A stretch of DNA of 64,000 nt from Prinia subflava. Lineage: Eukaryota; Chordata; Aves; Passeriformes; Cisticolidae. The notes under the pieces were generated by a model. The model saw nothing but the letters and a program-made list of their open reading frames with translations. It was not told the DNA's origin and did not search any database. The position numbers were made by a program, and so were the translations under genes. Numbering within the stretch: position 1 is the stretch's first letter; each line of letters opens with the position of its first letter. Positions 12,001 to 22,079 of this stretch are shown here, piece after piece. The DNA is taken from positions 1,550,001 to 1,614,000 of the forward strand of contig NW_026960612.1 in the NCBI RefSeq assembly GCF_021018805.1. Reading direction: 5' to 3'.

Positions 12001-13233
12001 TATCAGGTTGTGAATGCAGTGATAGTCCCAGACACTGGAGAGAGGCCCGAGAAGAGCTGAAAGACAGGTGTCTTATCAACCAGTTCACAAGCAGTTCCAA
12101 CTTATTCTTTGGCAATCTGCACTTTGAATGAGTCAAGTGTAGTGGCCTTGATAACAGAAGGGACTGCCTTTGGTACAGCTCCGTAGCTTTGAGCAAATAC
12201 GCTCTCATATACACTGCAAAGGGATGCCAGGTAGATGATGTCAGAGATTAATCCAAAACCTGTTCCTGCTTGTATTGCAATTGCGACAAGTGAGGCATGG
12301 TTTGATAACTTGTCCAATGGGACAGCTTCAGGGGCTGTGTGCAAGTCAGATGAGGAGTGACATGCAGAACAATGAAGAACCCCGCAAGCCTCATCAGCCA
12401 GTCTCCCTGAATAACAGCTTGAAAGGATTAAATCTTTGGCTGGTTGCACCTTACATTCAACCAGACCATGTGCCTAGAGACAGCACAGCATGATAGTGAC
12501 AGCTCAAATTAGTGTGCTTTTGGTGAAGTTCTTAAAATCATCAGAGTTAAAAGGAGATCCTAGGGTCAGATGTGACAGTATCCAAGAGTCTGTAAAGTTT
12601 CTTAGTTGATAAAGAGCAGAGAAGGTTACACTGGCTGTTTGTGAGGAGAGCAAAATCACCTCAAGCCTTTTCTAGATAAAATTTAAAAATTATTTCCAAG
12701 AAATCAATTGTATTATCAGTATGGGATTTGGATCAGGATTTCTTAGGCATTTTCAAAAGAAATAACATTGGAGGTTTTGTTTATGTCAAGGATCTTGGTA
12801 AGTAATTAACTCCTTTAGGACTTTTTCAGCTGGTCTCATACACAATATCAAGCCAATACTTTCATGACCATGTTTTCTTGGAGACAGTATATTAAGATAA
12901 CAAAAGTGTCAACTAGTTTGCTTGGTAATAATAAGATAGTGTCCCCATGCATTATGAACAGGTAGCTTTTTTTGTTGTGTTAAAAATGAAGTGAACTTGG
13001 ACAATTTCTTGGCTGGCTGTTCCCTAATGCCAATCAGAACCACAGGGCAGCATTGATTATTTGACTATTATTATAGTAAATCTTGCTACCTAAACAGTCA
13101 GCATGAACAGACAAAGCAAGGAAATATTCCAGCTTGCAGTGATGATGAAGAAGCACAGTCTGGGACCATATCTGCAGCTGCAGGTTGCTTAGAACACTTG
13201 TGTTAGGAGTTCTTACTGGCTTGAAAACATGAT
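9018..13233. other. Unassigned host-like DNA
   Basis: A 4.2 kb stretch without a recognised gene or repeat. It opens with a (TTTA)n-like patch near 9038-9057. Several small ORFs occur on both strands (for example 11491-11802 minus and 11754-12131 plus) but none shows a domain, and overlapping opposite-strand frames suggest chance. Confidence 0.45.
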
Positions 13234-13239
13234 AAGATC

Positions 13240-13573
13240 TGTCATTATGATTTTTGGATGGCATAGAAATAAGGACATTGACTCTCATTATTATGCAGAA
13301 ATGAGAGCAATCTTTATTCTTTTACATTCTCTTTTTATAGAGTACTTTGGTACAATTCATATGATTGGTCCTTAGATCCTACACCCTTTTGTAAACACCT
13401 TTTCTAGTAAACATGTTGGAAAAACACCACCTGCTGATGGTTTTCACGTCCCAAGGATTATTTGAATTCCTCCTTAAGATTTTCCCAGGCCAGAATGAGA
13501 AAGTTGCTCGCTTGCCTTTCACACAGACCCTGGCAGAGCCTGAAGCCGAAATTCAGACCATTGTCAGCACCCA
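13240..13573 (-). mobile_element. Solo LTR, family F copy 1
   Basis: Relative of the paired LTRs at 33217-33551 and 37760-38094. It shares the ordered blocks GAGAGCA..CTTTATTCTT, TTTTATAGA, TTGGTACAA, AAACATGTTGGAAAAACACC and TGGCAGAGCCTGAAGCC. The minus strand carries AATAAAG and a CTATAAAA TATA-like box. Flanking 6-mers AAGATC (13234-13239) and TAGATC (13574-13579) match at five of six bases. It is clearly older than the 33-38 kb pair. Confidence 0.82.
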
Positions 13574-13856
13574 TAGATCTAGCAAAATATTTCACTTCTG
13601 CATTTGTATGGATTTAACAAGGAGTATTTTAAGAGAATCACAGGAGTGACCTGGGGCTTTCATAAACCTAATATAGACAACTGTATATGTTAACTATGGA
13701 AAAATTTGATTCTGACACTCCTACACTGCAAGAGTAGGAAATGCTTCTCTGTCAGTCATGCACTATTTTATTTATTGTTATTAAATACCTTGACTGAAGC
13801 ATTAGAGGCTTCCTTTCTAGATACAGGCACATCAAGGCAGTAATACAGCTTCTCAC

Positions 13857-14267
13857 TGTTGTAGTTTAAATTTTTGGGGGGCTCCCGGGGAGGGTCCCCC
13901 GGGAGACCCCTGGGGTCCTTGAAGTCGTGGGTGTTCCCGTGCTGGTAGGCAAAGAGACTTCAGACGCCGGTGGGGTGCTGATGAGGTGAGGGTTTATTCA
14001 CTGAGGGAGGGGGGAAGGGAAGGGGAGAGGGGGAAATGGGAAGAGGAAAGGGGAGCATCCAGACGCCTCCAGGGGAAGGGGGGCAAAGAGAGTGAACCCC
14101 CTTGCCTTAGCATTCTTATCACAGAGGTTCAAAGGGGTGCGGTAACATTCTCCAGCCAATGAGGTTACAGATACACGATACTGCAGGGAGGGTACAGACT
14201 TGAGATAAACCATACATTTTCCAGGGGTGAGCTAGAACAAACCATTTCCATAAAATGCAATCCCACA
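13857..14267 (-). mobile_element. Solo LTR, family G copy 2
   Basis: A 411 bp LTR with a perfect TSD, TCTCAC, at 13851-13856 and 14268-14273. Its ends (plus strand TGTTGTAG to CCCACA) match those of the other two G copies. It includes a purine-rich tract at about 14003-14055. On the minus strand it would be transcribed toward lower coordinates. Confidence 0.9.
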
Positions 14268-14273
14268 TCTCAC

Positions 14274-14939
14274 AATTAACCAGAAGTGGTGTCTGTTTCT
14301 GTGAATTACCACTGAGCTGAATGTGACTTGTCAAATAATTTTAAAGGCCTCTATGTACTAGCAAGTCTATTGCCATGAAAATCTCATGGAGAAAATTTCA
14401 CGAAGTTCAGCACTTCGGTCCTTTTTTTTTTTTTGTGGTAGAAGCTGAGCTATCCAAAGAATGCCTGTCAGGGTTTTGGCACACAGGCTTACTGTACCTG
14501 TCTTACTGATACCTATCAGTATCTGTGAAAATGATGCCAGCTGCAACGATGCAGCAGTCTAAGAAGGATGGCACTAACCCCGCCGATTTTATATTTTCTC
14601 TTTATAACTCGGGTACTTGGTTCCTTAATTTCCAAAGTTGCTCAGAAACATGCGACAGGCAAACACATGAATGCACAACCCCAGGCAGGAACATTGCTGA
14701 AAGATATCTGGAAAGCAGAATACTCACAATTCATTGCAAAATTATTGATGCAGCAGACATTTCAGATTGCAGATGCCTGACTCTCCACCAAGCTAGTAGA
14801 GTCAGTCCTAAGAAATTTGGTCATATTGATAGGAGTACATGGATAAATATGATCCACTGAAAAAGTACCAGTGTGACCACTGTGTGGGGGGGGAGTCTGA
14901 TAGCTTTCTGTAGAGTGTCAGTAAGTCTGCAGATAAAAA
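14274..14939. other. Unassigned host-like DNA
   Basis: No gene recognised. The overlapping small ORFs at 14525-14860 and 14568-14780 have no domain. Confidence 0.45.
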
Positions 14940-16015
14940 GGATCCAGCCAACATATTATTCTAGGACATTCAGAAGATCCTTGATGATGTTCCACAACAT
15001 AACATCTTAGCAATATAAAGTTGCTGTGGGGTTAGAGGAAAGGTTCATTTTCAAACTGAAAGCTGATTAAAGGTGAGGAAGCTAAGAGTCACTCAGTGGC
15101 CACTTTTCTCAATGGAGAAAAGTCAGCAGTAACATCCTTTTGAGATCACTGGGCCCTTTTGAGATATTGGGTCCATTTTGGCTCTGAAACATCATCAGTG
15201 ACAAAACTGGGAGTAAGGAGTTAAATCTATAATTTTTGGATAAGAATTTTGAGTAAATCAAATGCTACACCAATGGTGAAGGACATTCAACAAATATCAT
15301 AAAAGTGAATGAGCAAAAAGCTGGTGGATACACTTCATTTAGGTAAATAAAAGGAAATTCATTTAGGAGAAAAGTGACCTTAACCAGGCTACATTGTGCT
15401 GGACTCTGAACTGTATGTTATCACTTCCATAAAATAAATTTTGAAGTCATTACCAGGGATTCCCTGGAATTCTTGGCTTAATGTGCTGAGGCTGATAAAA
15501 AGCCAATGAAGTTGTAGATGTCAGAAGGAATGATGCTGTAAACAAGACTGACATTCTGCTCCTGTGTAAAACTGATGTGTCTACATCTTGTGAGTGTTGG
15601 GCACAGTTCCAGTCTCTGCAGCTGAAGAATAAAATAGTGGAGCTGGAAAGTGCCCAGAAGAGGATAGCTAGAATGATTGACACAAGAGAACAATGGTCTT
15701 ACAAGGAGAGATTAAAAATGCAGGGACTCTTCAGGTTGGAAACAAAAAAGTTGAACGGGTATATGATTGAGATATACATGGGGATATGAAAGTGATGTAT
15801 AAACTAAATGACAAACTGCTAGCATATACTGTAACACTAAAGCTAAGAAGCATTTTGGGAAACTAGTAGGAGAATTTAAAAGACATAAAATAATCCTTGA
15901 TAAGGAAGGTAATGAACTTTTGGACTTTCTTACCCAGGATATTTTGCAGGAACAGTGTAGCAGGTTCAAAAAGTGATTAGACAGATTCACAGATAAGAAA
16001 TCTATAAAGAGATAT
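14940..16015 (+). repeat. Old, degraded CR1 LINE
   Basis: The clearest part is 15470-15730, which follows the CR1 ORF2 3' region: AAGCCAATGAAG, then GTGTTGGGCACAGTTCCAGTC, GTGCCCAGAAGAGGATAGC, TTACAAGGAGAGATTAAA and ACTCTTCAGGTTGGAAA. Upstream text such as AAATTCATTTAGGAGAAAAG and downstream text to about 16015 fit the same element. Many substitutions and indels destroy the reading frame, so it is older than the fragments at 1549 and 22556. The limits are approximate. Confidence 0.72.
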
Positions 16016-16915
16016 TAAAAGGAACAGGCAAGGGAGTATATAGCCGCTAGCACCAACACCACTGCAGTTCCTGAACAGATAAGAGGGAAAGAGACCACAG
16101 AAAGTCATCTCCCTAAACAGCATCACTTTGTGTCCTGCAGTGTCCTTGCCAATGATCTGCTTTTTATATGCTTGAGTGGGTCTAATTTCATGACAGGTTT
16201 TCCCTCAGCAATAACATTGTATGGCTGATTTACAGCAGATGCTGTGTGAAGTATTAGTTGAAACTGGTGTTGGTGCACTTATGACTACCACATGCTGCAT
16301 GATACTAACTGACTTCTAACTTGGTAGAATTGATGTAGCATGTTTCTTTGTGGAGATTGCCTTGGGGCTTCTTTGCCAATGAGGTGTTCGAGCTCTTTGT
16401 CAGGTTTTGGGTAAAGGGGAAGAGATGCTCTATATGAACCAGCAAAGGCAAGATACATTCCTATTTTCAGAAAGTACCTGTGGGAAAATGTGGGAAAAAA
16501 GGTTCTTTTTTAGGGGCTCTTGACTGCAAGTACATTCTTAATGTAGGAATTACTGTTTGAACAGAGCTACAGCAAAAACTTAACCTTGTAACTTGCAAAG
16601 GTATCACTATCATGACCCCTGTAGTATCTGAGATAGGACAGAGTGGTATTGACCCTACCGAACAGGATGATTCAAAAAAAGGTGTCTCCATTGGTAATTG
16701 ACACCCCTCATCTGGATCTGACTTCCTTTATACAGCTTCTTCCATTAGCCTGGACAAGTCACTTCTGTGGACATGGAGTAAAAGCCTCTTCATTTTTTTG
16801 CTGAATAAAATAAGAATAATTGTTTTCTTTGGATCAGCAGGCTTCTGTATTTTCCATGGTTCTTTTCCTTTCCAGAAATGATTCTCAGTGTCTTAGAGCC
16901 AGTGTCTTGCTAAAT
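16016..16915. other. Unassigned host-like DNA
   Basis: Nothing recognised. This is the left flank of the nested LTR cluster that starts at 16922. Confidence 0.45.
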
Positions 16916-16986
16916 AAAGACTGTAGTGGTGTGTTAATGAGTTCTTTACATTTTATAAGTTTTTCTAAGTTCTTTGTAAGATGGTT

Positions 16987-17317
16987 TGTTGCCATGAATT
17001 TTCCTGGTTTGCTGAGCGTTCATATTAAAGGAGAAACGTGCAGTTTCTCACGCTGGTGAATTGTAAACACAGGACCATGTTTTGTAAATATTGGCAATGT
17101 TATGAATACTTTCTCCAAGACAAGGGGAGGTTGAATGACAGCCTCCTGGACCAATGTGACAGGAGAGGTGGCGATACCCTTCTCCAATCCATGGTCACCT
17201 TGCCAGAGATATATAATGGAAAAATAAACTAAGGGCAGGGTCTTCTGCCCTGCTGCTGTTGTTGCACCCAGATCTCTGTCCCCAGTCTGTGTTCCTGGTT
17301 GGGCCTCCACGGTGATA
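16987..17317 (+). mobile_element. 5' LTR of the gag-only ERVK-like element
   Basis: 331 bp, from TGTTGCCATG to GGTGATA. It has a TATATAA box at 17210-17216 and AATAAA at 17223-17228, very close together. The GATA end is fixed by two independent TSDs (this element and the solo LTR at 21041), so the LTR ends TG...TA. Confidence 0.92.
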
Positions 17318-17319
17318 AC

Positions 17320-17337
17320 TGGCGCCCACGTGGTCAA
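17320..17337 (+). promoter_or_regulatory. Primer binding site, tRNA-Lys type
   Basis: TGGCGCCCACGTGGTCAA begins two bases after the LTR. The first eight bases match the Lys primer site, and the rest resembles the Lys-1,2 version with one base missing. This places the element with ERVK-like betaretroviruses. Confidence 0.8.
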
Positions 17338-17415
17338 GTTGCAAGCTAGTGAGGAAAGAAAAAAGAAAAAAAAAAAAAATCTGCCTTCTACAGCTGCAAA
17401 AAGAAGAAACCCACG

Positions 17416-19779
17416 ATGTTCTCAGAGGAACGATTGATGATGGAACTGCTCCACTCCCTTTTGTTGTCCTGTGACGCTGACTTAACCAGGAAACACGTGA
17501 GAGAACTATTTAGCTGGGGAAAGAAACTTGGAATTTTTTATACTGCTGAAAAGGCACTTTATATTGGCCCATGGAGAACCCTGGGAAAAAGCCTTTTCTC
17601 TGCCGTCCTTGACGGAAACTCTAAGGCAGGCACTCTTTTACGGGCATGGACAACAGTCTTCCCACTTCTAAAAGAGGCTGGGGAGGACTTTGAAGTTGAT
17701 TCTGGGTTTTCGACACAGAGCAGAAGCTCCCCTGCGAGCTCCGTCGCTTCTGACGAGGATTGCTCTCATGCAGGGTTAGAGCCGATGCAGGAGACCCCCA
17801 CCCCCATGTCGGGGGTTGGGCGCGCCCAGCGGGGTTTTTGGAAGGGCGGGGAAGCTTTTTTCGGTCCGCCTTTTTCCGCGCGGTTGGCCGGGCGGGGAGC
17901 TGGGGTGCCGAGGGGGCGGAGCGCTCGGCCTCGGGTCCCACGCCGAGCGCGGGGGATCGCCCGCGCCGCCCCGGGCCGCCGTGCCGCGGCGACCCCCCCG
18001 CTGCCCGCCGCCGCTGCGGGGTCCGCCCTGCAGCTGCCGCGCGGAGCCGCCCCGCCTCGGGCCCCCTGCGGGGAGCCGGGGGGGCCGCCGTGCGCCGCCT
18101 CCCCGGCCCGCCCCGCCCCGCCGCGACCTGCTCCGCGCAGGATTCGGCAGGCGAGAGCGGCGGGGACGGCCCCTCCTTGCCCCGTCCCCCCGCCGCGCCA
18201 AATGCTGTGCGCGGGGTCGCCGCCGCCGGCGGTCTGTGCGGTGCCCGCAGCGGAGCCGCCGCCGCCGCCCACCGCGCCGCGCCCCGCCCCACGCGTCCGG
18301 TGCCGGTCCGGCGCCGCGGGGGGAGGGCTGGGCGCAACGCTGCCCGCCGCTGCGGGGCCACCCGCGATGGACAGCCCCCCCGCACCGCCGCGCGGCACCG
18401 CCGCGCGTCCCCTCCCTGCCGCTCGGGGAATGCCCCCCCGCACCGAGCGGGAGGGGCTCTCGGCTGCCGCTGCTGCCGCCGACCTGGCCACCGACCCATC
18501 GGCTGATGGGGCAGGAGCTGAAGGCTGTGGCCCGTCGGCCACGCCTCCCTGCCCAGCGCGACAATCGCCCCCCCGCTCAGAGAGGTGTCTGAGCGAGTCA
18601 CTGTCCCCCGCCCGCCCCCCCTACGGGGCCGGGTCGGCTGTGGGAGATGATAACGGGGTAAAAGCGTTGTCTGATGTGCACGCTTTTCCTGTCATGAAAT
18701 CGGATGAGGCTTTTAGTCCGCAGGTGAACCAGGCTGCTGACCTAAGAGAGCTGCTGCCTGAAGATGCAGCTTTGCCCGAGCCAGTTCAGGGACCTGTGGA
18801 TGTGGGTCCACAGCATCATAGCCATGATGACCCATTATGGGCAGTCCCGCTTCCCTTATCAAGGGACGTGGCAGAAGATAATATAAGCTTCACTGAGGCA
18901 ATTCAATGGATCAGTGCAGAATTTGAGAATCTGATCTTTCCTTATGTAATAAGAGGTCTTGCAACAATGATGCTTGAACCTCAACAGGTTTTTACCTTTG
19001 AAAGAAATTGGAAATTCCTAGCTGGACAAATGGCTGTCGAAAATAGCCACCTGCCTCGAGATGATCCCTTGTTTGGGGTCGGAGTTGACCTACTTATGGG
19101 GAGGAGTCAATATGCTTGCCCTGATGTGCAAGCTGGCCTTTCTTTCATGGTTTTAGATTCGTGCAGATACATAGGGATATCTGCATTGATAAAAACCAAG
19201 TTATCCTTCTCCCCAAAGGAAGACTTCTTAGACATAGCACAGAAGCCAGAGGAAGCTTTTAATGAATTTATATCGCGTCTGATGCATTTTTTAAAGACGA
19301 GAGTCAAGGATATAACTTTGACAATGATAATTTTGGAGCAATTAGCAAGAAGCCATGCTAATTCTGCTTGCCAGAGGCTCCTGGAAACCATTCCAGAGAC
19401 TTCTAATATCCTGGAGATGGTCCAGACCTGTGCAGTTCTAAACACCTGTGATTCTATGGTGATGACCCCAACGGCTGCTTCACAGCTGGCAGAAAAGAGG
19501 CAGAATGATGGACATGAGACACAGGCAGATATTCAGCCTAGTGGAGAACAGGAAAAGGAGGCACAGAAAGTGACTCCCTTGTTTTTCTGCGCACAAGGTG
19601 TGGGTCCAGACCATACTGCAGAAACTTGCAAAGCAGTGGGTCATGCCGAGCCCACGCCAAGCCCGAAAACTCGGAGGCGAAGAAAAAGACGAAGACGTCA
19701 GGGGGACGAAACAGTTTCCCAAGCTCTAGAACAAGAGCAAAATTCTCTGGCTGGTGTACAGCCATCATCTCAAGTGTAG
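17416..19779 (+). CDS. gag: Intact Gag polyprotein, 787 aa, ERVK-like
   Basis: Gag forms the capsid and packages the RNA. Residues 1-95 look like a betaretroviral matrix domain (W34, W53, W78 in a helical context). Residues about 133-412 form a Pro/Ala/Arg-rich linker encoded by extremely GC-rich DNA. Residues about 440-700 look like capsid, with a major homology region near 607-624 (Q, E, F, R, L spaced as usual). Near the C-terminus there is one zinc-knuckle-like motif, C725-x2-G728-x4-H733-x4-C738, in which the second cysteine is glycine. A basic run of Arg and Lys follows at about 753-762. The ATG is the first in the leader, 98 bp after the LTR. The frame is unbroken, and no pro or pol frame overlaps the 3' end. 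The protein is longer than usual because of the linker. Confidence 0.93.
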   Translation: MFSEERLMMELLHSLLLSCDADLTRKHVRELFSWGKKLGIFYTAEKALYIGPWRTLGKSLFSAVLDGNSKAGTLLRAWTTVFPLLKEAGEDFEVDSGFSTQSRSSPASSVASDEDCSHAGLEPMQETPTPMSGVGRAQRGFWKGGEAFFGPPFSARLAGRGAGVPRGRSARPRVPRRARGIARAAPGRRAAATPPLPAAAAGSALQLPRGAAPPRAPCGEPGGPPCAASPARPAPPRPAPRRIRQARAAGTAPPCPVPPPRQMLCAGSPPPAVCAVPAAEPPPPPTAPRPAPRVRCRSGAAGGGLGATLPAAAGPPAMDSPPAPPRGTAARPLPAARGMPPRTEREGLSAAAAAADLATDPSADGAGAEGCGPSATPPCPARQSPPRSERCLSESLSPARPPYGAGSAVGDDNGVKALSDVHAFPVMKSDEAFSPQVNQAADLRELLPEDAALPEPVQGPVDVGPQHHSHDDPLWAVPLPLSRDVAEDNISFTEAIQWISAEFENLIFPYVIRGLATMMLEPQQVFTFERNWKFLAGQMAVENSHLPRDDPLFGVGVDLLMGRSQYACPDVQAGLSFMVLDSCRYIGISALIKTKLSFSPKEDFLDIAQKPEEAFNEFISRLMHFLKTRVKDITLTMIILEQLARSHANSACQRLLETIPETSNILEMVQTCAVLNTCDSMVMTPTAASQLAEKRQNDGHETQADIQPSGEQEKEAQKVTPLFFCAQGVGPDHTAETCKAVGHAEPTPSPKTRRRRKRRRRQGDETVSQALEQEQNSLAGVQPSSQV

Positions 19780-20638
19780 GAAGTGTTGATGTTGCCACAT
19801 AGCTATGGTCAGTTTTCCTTGGACCTTGCAGTGGGTTTCTACGTCCACATCCTATGTTGCATGCATTCTTTGAGAAAAAGTCAATTGCTCAATTTGTGTT
19901 TTCTAAGTTCTCTATCCTCAGGTTCTGGGATCTTTGCCATGGAGGTGGCCGCTGAAAGTCTGCTGAGCTGCCTCAGGTGCATTGGACTGATCCTGTTTGA
20001 TCCTGAAACTTTGTGCACCCTGTGCCACCCTAGTGCCACCCATCACAGAAGCCTCTTCAAGATCTGATTGACATGGACATGGACTGGCATCCTCTCCTTT
20101 CCTATATGGCCTCCATAGAGACTTTGGATCCTGTGGAGCTGCTGGACAAGGACTGACTGAAGCAGTGTGATGCTGAGAGCCAGCGGACTGTTAATCATGG
20201 ACTTAGAGGAATTGTTTGCTATGGCTCAGTTTTATGTATGGTAGCCATTGTGACCTCTGTGGGGAAAGTGCACGTTGTTTGGGGGTTGTGCTTTTGGGAC
20301 AGAACTTTTGGGGTTCAGAATTTTCAATTGAGTGGTAAAATTTTTCTTGGAATGCTCCTGCCTTTTGCACCGTATATTCCCTTGTATCTTATAAAAATTT
20401 AAAAATATGAGGGTGTTGGTTGAATTATGTTAGACTATGCTCGAGATATTTTGAGCAGGTTATTGCAAGGGGTTCAGGGTGAAACCCTGGGTAGCAAAGG
20501 CAGAATCAGACCAACATGTAGCCCTCACACCGTCACCTAAATGAAGGTCGGTGAACTTTATACAGGTTTTTTTTTCTTTCTTTTTTCCTGTCATAGAATT
20601 GTTCATTTTTCTTTTTCTGTTTTCTTTTTAATATACTT
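19780..20638 (+). other. Noncoding 3' region of the gag-only element
   Basis: About 860 bp between the gag stop and the polypurine tract. Short open stretches carry no pol or env motif. The last 100 bp are very T-rich (20566-20640) and lead into the polypurine tract. It may hold packaging or RNA export signals, but that cannot be read from the sequence. Confidence 0.6.
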
Positions 20639-20650
20639 AAAAGGGTGAGA
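20639..20650 (+). promoter_or_regulatory. Polypurine tract
   Basis: AAAAGGGTGAGA lies directly against the 3' LTR start, where plus-strand DNA synthesis is primed. The AGGGTGAGA core recurs in the element at 51322-55807. Confidence 0.8.
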
Positions 20651-20981
20651 TGTTGCCATGAATTTTCCTGGTTTGCTGAGCGTTCATATTAAAGGAGAAA
20701 CGTGCAGTTTCTCACGCTGGTGAATTGTAAACACAGGACCATGTTTTGTAAATATTGGCAATGTTATGAATACTTTCTCCAAGACAAGGGGAGGTTGAAT
20801 GACAGCCTCCTGGACCAATGTGACAGGAGAGGTGGCGATACCCTTCTCCAATCCATGGTCACCTTGCCAGAGATATATAATGGAAAAATAAACTAAGGGC
20901 AGGGTCTTCTGCCCTGCTGCTGTTGTTGCACCCAGATCTCTGTCCCCAGTCTGTGTTCCTGGTTGGGCCTCCACGGTGATA
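20651..20981 (+). mobile_element. 3' LTR of the gag-only ERVK-like element
   Basis: 331 bp. No difference from the 5' LTR was seen when the two were read side by side. It is followed by the TSD ATGGTT. Confidence 0.92.
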
Positions 20982-21040
20982 ATGGTTTGTTCCTTGTACC
21001 CTCCGTTTTGACTTCCTGGTAGTTGCCCCTGGAACTCCCC

Positions 21041-21367
21041 TGTTGCCATGAACTTTTCCTGGTTTGCTGAGCGTTCATATTAAAGGAGAAATGTGCAGTT
21101 TCTCACGCTCGTGAATGTAAACACAGGACCATGTTTTGTAAACATTGGCAATGTTATGAATTCCTTCTCCAAGAGAAGGGGAGGTTGAATGACAGCCTCC
21201 TTGACCAATGTGGTAGAGAGGTGGGGATACCATTCTCCAATCCATGGTCATCTTGCCACAGATATATAATAGGAAAATAAACTAAGGGGTAAGTCTTCTG
21301 CCCTGCATGCTCTGTCCACTCAGATCTGTCTCCCCAGTCTCATTTCTGGTTAGGCCTCGCGGTGATA
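21041..21367 (+). mobile_element. Solo LTR, same family as 16987-17317 but diverged
   Basis: Starts TGTTGCCATGAAC and ends CGCGGTGATA, with a perfect TSD CTCCCC at 21035-21040 and 21368-21373. It differs from the neighbouring ERVK LTRs by a scatter of substitutions and small indels, so it is an independent and older insertion, not a tandem copy. It independently confirms the GATA terminus. Confidence 0.9.
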
Positions 21368-21651
21368 CTCCCCCAGTAACTGTTAGGTGTCAAACCTTTC
21401 CCCCCTCCTCCCTGGAGCCTGCCTGTCATCTCAGAGCCCTGCCTCAGAGCTAGAAAGTTCTATCAGGGACTTCGAGTGATAGGCTAGGTTTGGGGAAAAT
21501 TCCCTCCTCTCCCTTGTGTGTGGTCCTCGTTTGTGTATGTCACCTTCCTAGCCTCCCCTGTGTTGAACCCAATTGGTTGTACCCTTCTCACCACCCGCTG
21601 TACTGCCCCCCAATAAAAGGAGGTCAAAAAAAGCCAAAATCGGTTCGGTCT

Positions 21652-22079
21652 TGTGGGATTGCATTTTATGGAAATGGTTTGCTCTAGCTCACCCCTGGAA
21701 AATGTATGGTTTGCCCCAAGTCTGTACCCTTCCTGCAGTATCGTGTATCTGTAACCTCATTGTCTAAGAATCTTACCGCGCCCACCTTGAACCTCTGTGT
21801 TAAGAATGCAAAGGCAGAAGGCTCGGTCTCTTTGCCCTTCTTACCCCTGGAGGTCTCCGGATGCTCCCCTTCCCTCTCCCCCCTTCCCCCTCTCCCCTTC
21901 CCTTCCCCCTCTCTCGCAGGACCATGCTCCCTGCCTGGAGTGAGACTTTGAATAAACCCTCATCTCAGCAGCCGTCTGAAGTCTCTTTGCCTGCCAACAC
22001 GCAAACACCCACGACCCTAGGACCCGGGGGTCTCCCGGGGGACCCTCCCCAGGAACCTCCCAAAATTCAAACTACAACA
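21652..22079 (+). mobile_element. Solo LTR, family G copy 3
   Basis: Plus-oriented copy from TGTGGGATTGC to ACTACAACA, flanked by the direct repeat GGTCT (21647-21651 and 22080-22084). A pyrimidine-rich tract lies at about 21860-21915 and AATAAACCC near 21951. It is inserted in the outer D-like LTR. Confidence 0.87.

Larger units (their letters stand above)
16987..20981 (+). mobile_element. Young gag-only ERVK-like element (two LTRs, no pol or env)
   Basis: A complete insertion of 3,995 bp. The 331 bp LTRs at both ends look identical by eye and the 6 bp TSD ATGGTT is perfect (16981-16986 and 20982-20987). A Lys-type primer site follows the 5' LTR and a polypurine tract precedes the 3' LTR. 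The only gene is a 787-codon gag. The 870 bp between the gag stop and the 3' LTR has no protease, polymerase or envelope similarity that I can see. The element must therefore have been reverse-transcribed and integrated by enzymes from another retrovirus. Identical LTRs imply a recent insertion, possibly one still polymorphic. Confidence 0.92.

Noticed and set aside
11491..12131. Overlapping 100-125 codon frames on both strands
   Set aside because: Mutually overlapping on opposite strands, without domain or codon-bias support.
17621..18601. 326-, 258- and 262-codon frames on the minus strand and extra plus-strand frames in the gag linker
   Set aside because: They arise because the DNA is so GC-rich that stop codons are rare. 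The gag frame alone continues into recognisable matrix and capsid.
20982..21040. Reading 16987-21367 as one element with three LTRs
   Set aside because: The third LTR has its own TSD (CTCCCC) and is more diverged. The 59 bp between them belong to the outer D-like LTR and a TSD copy.
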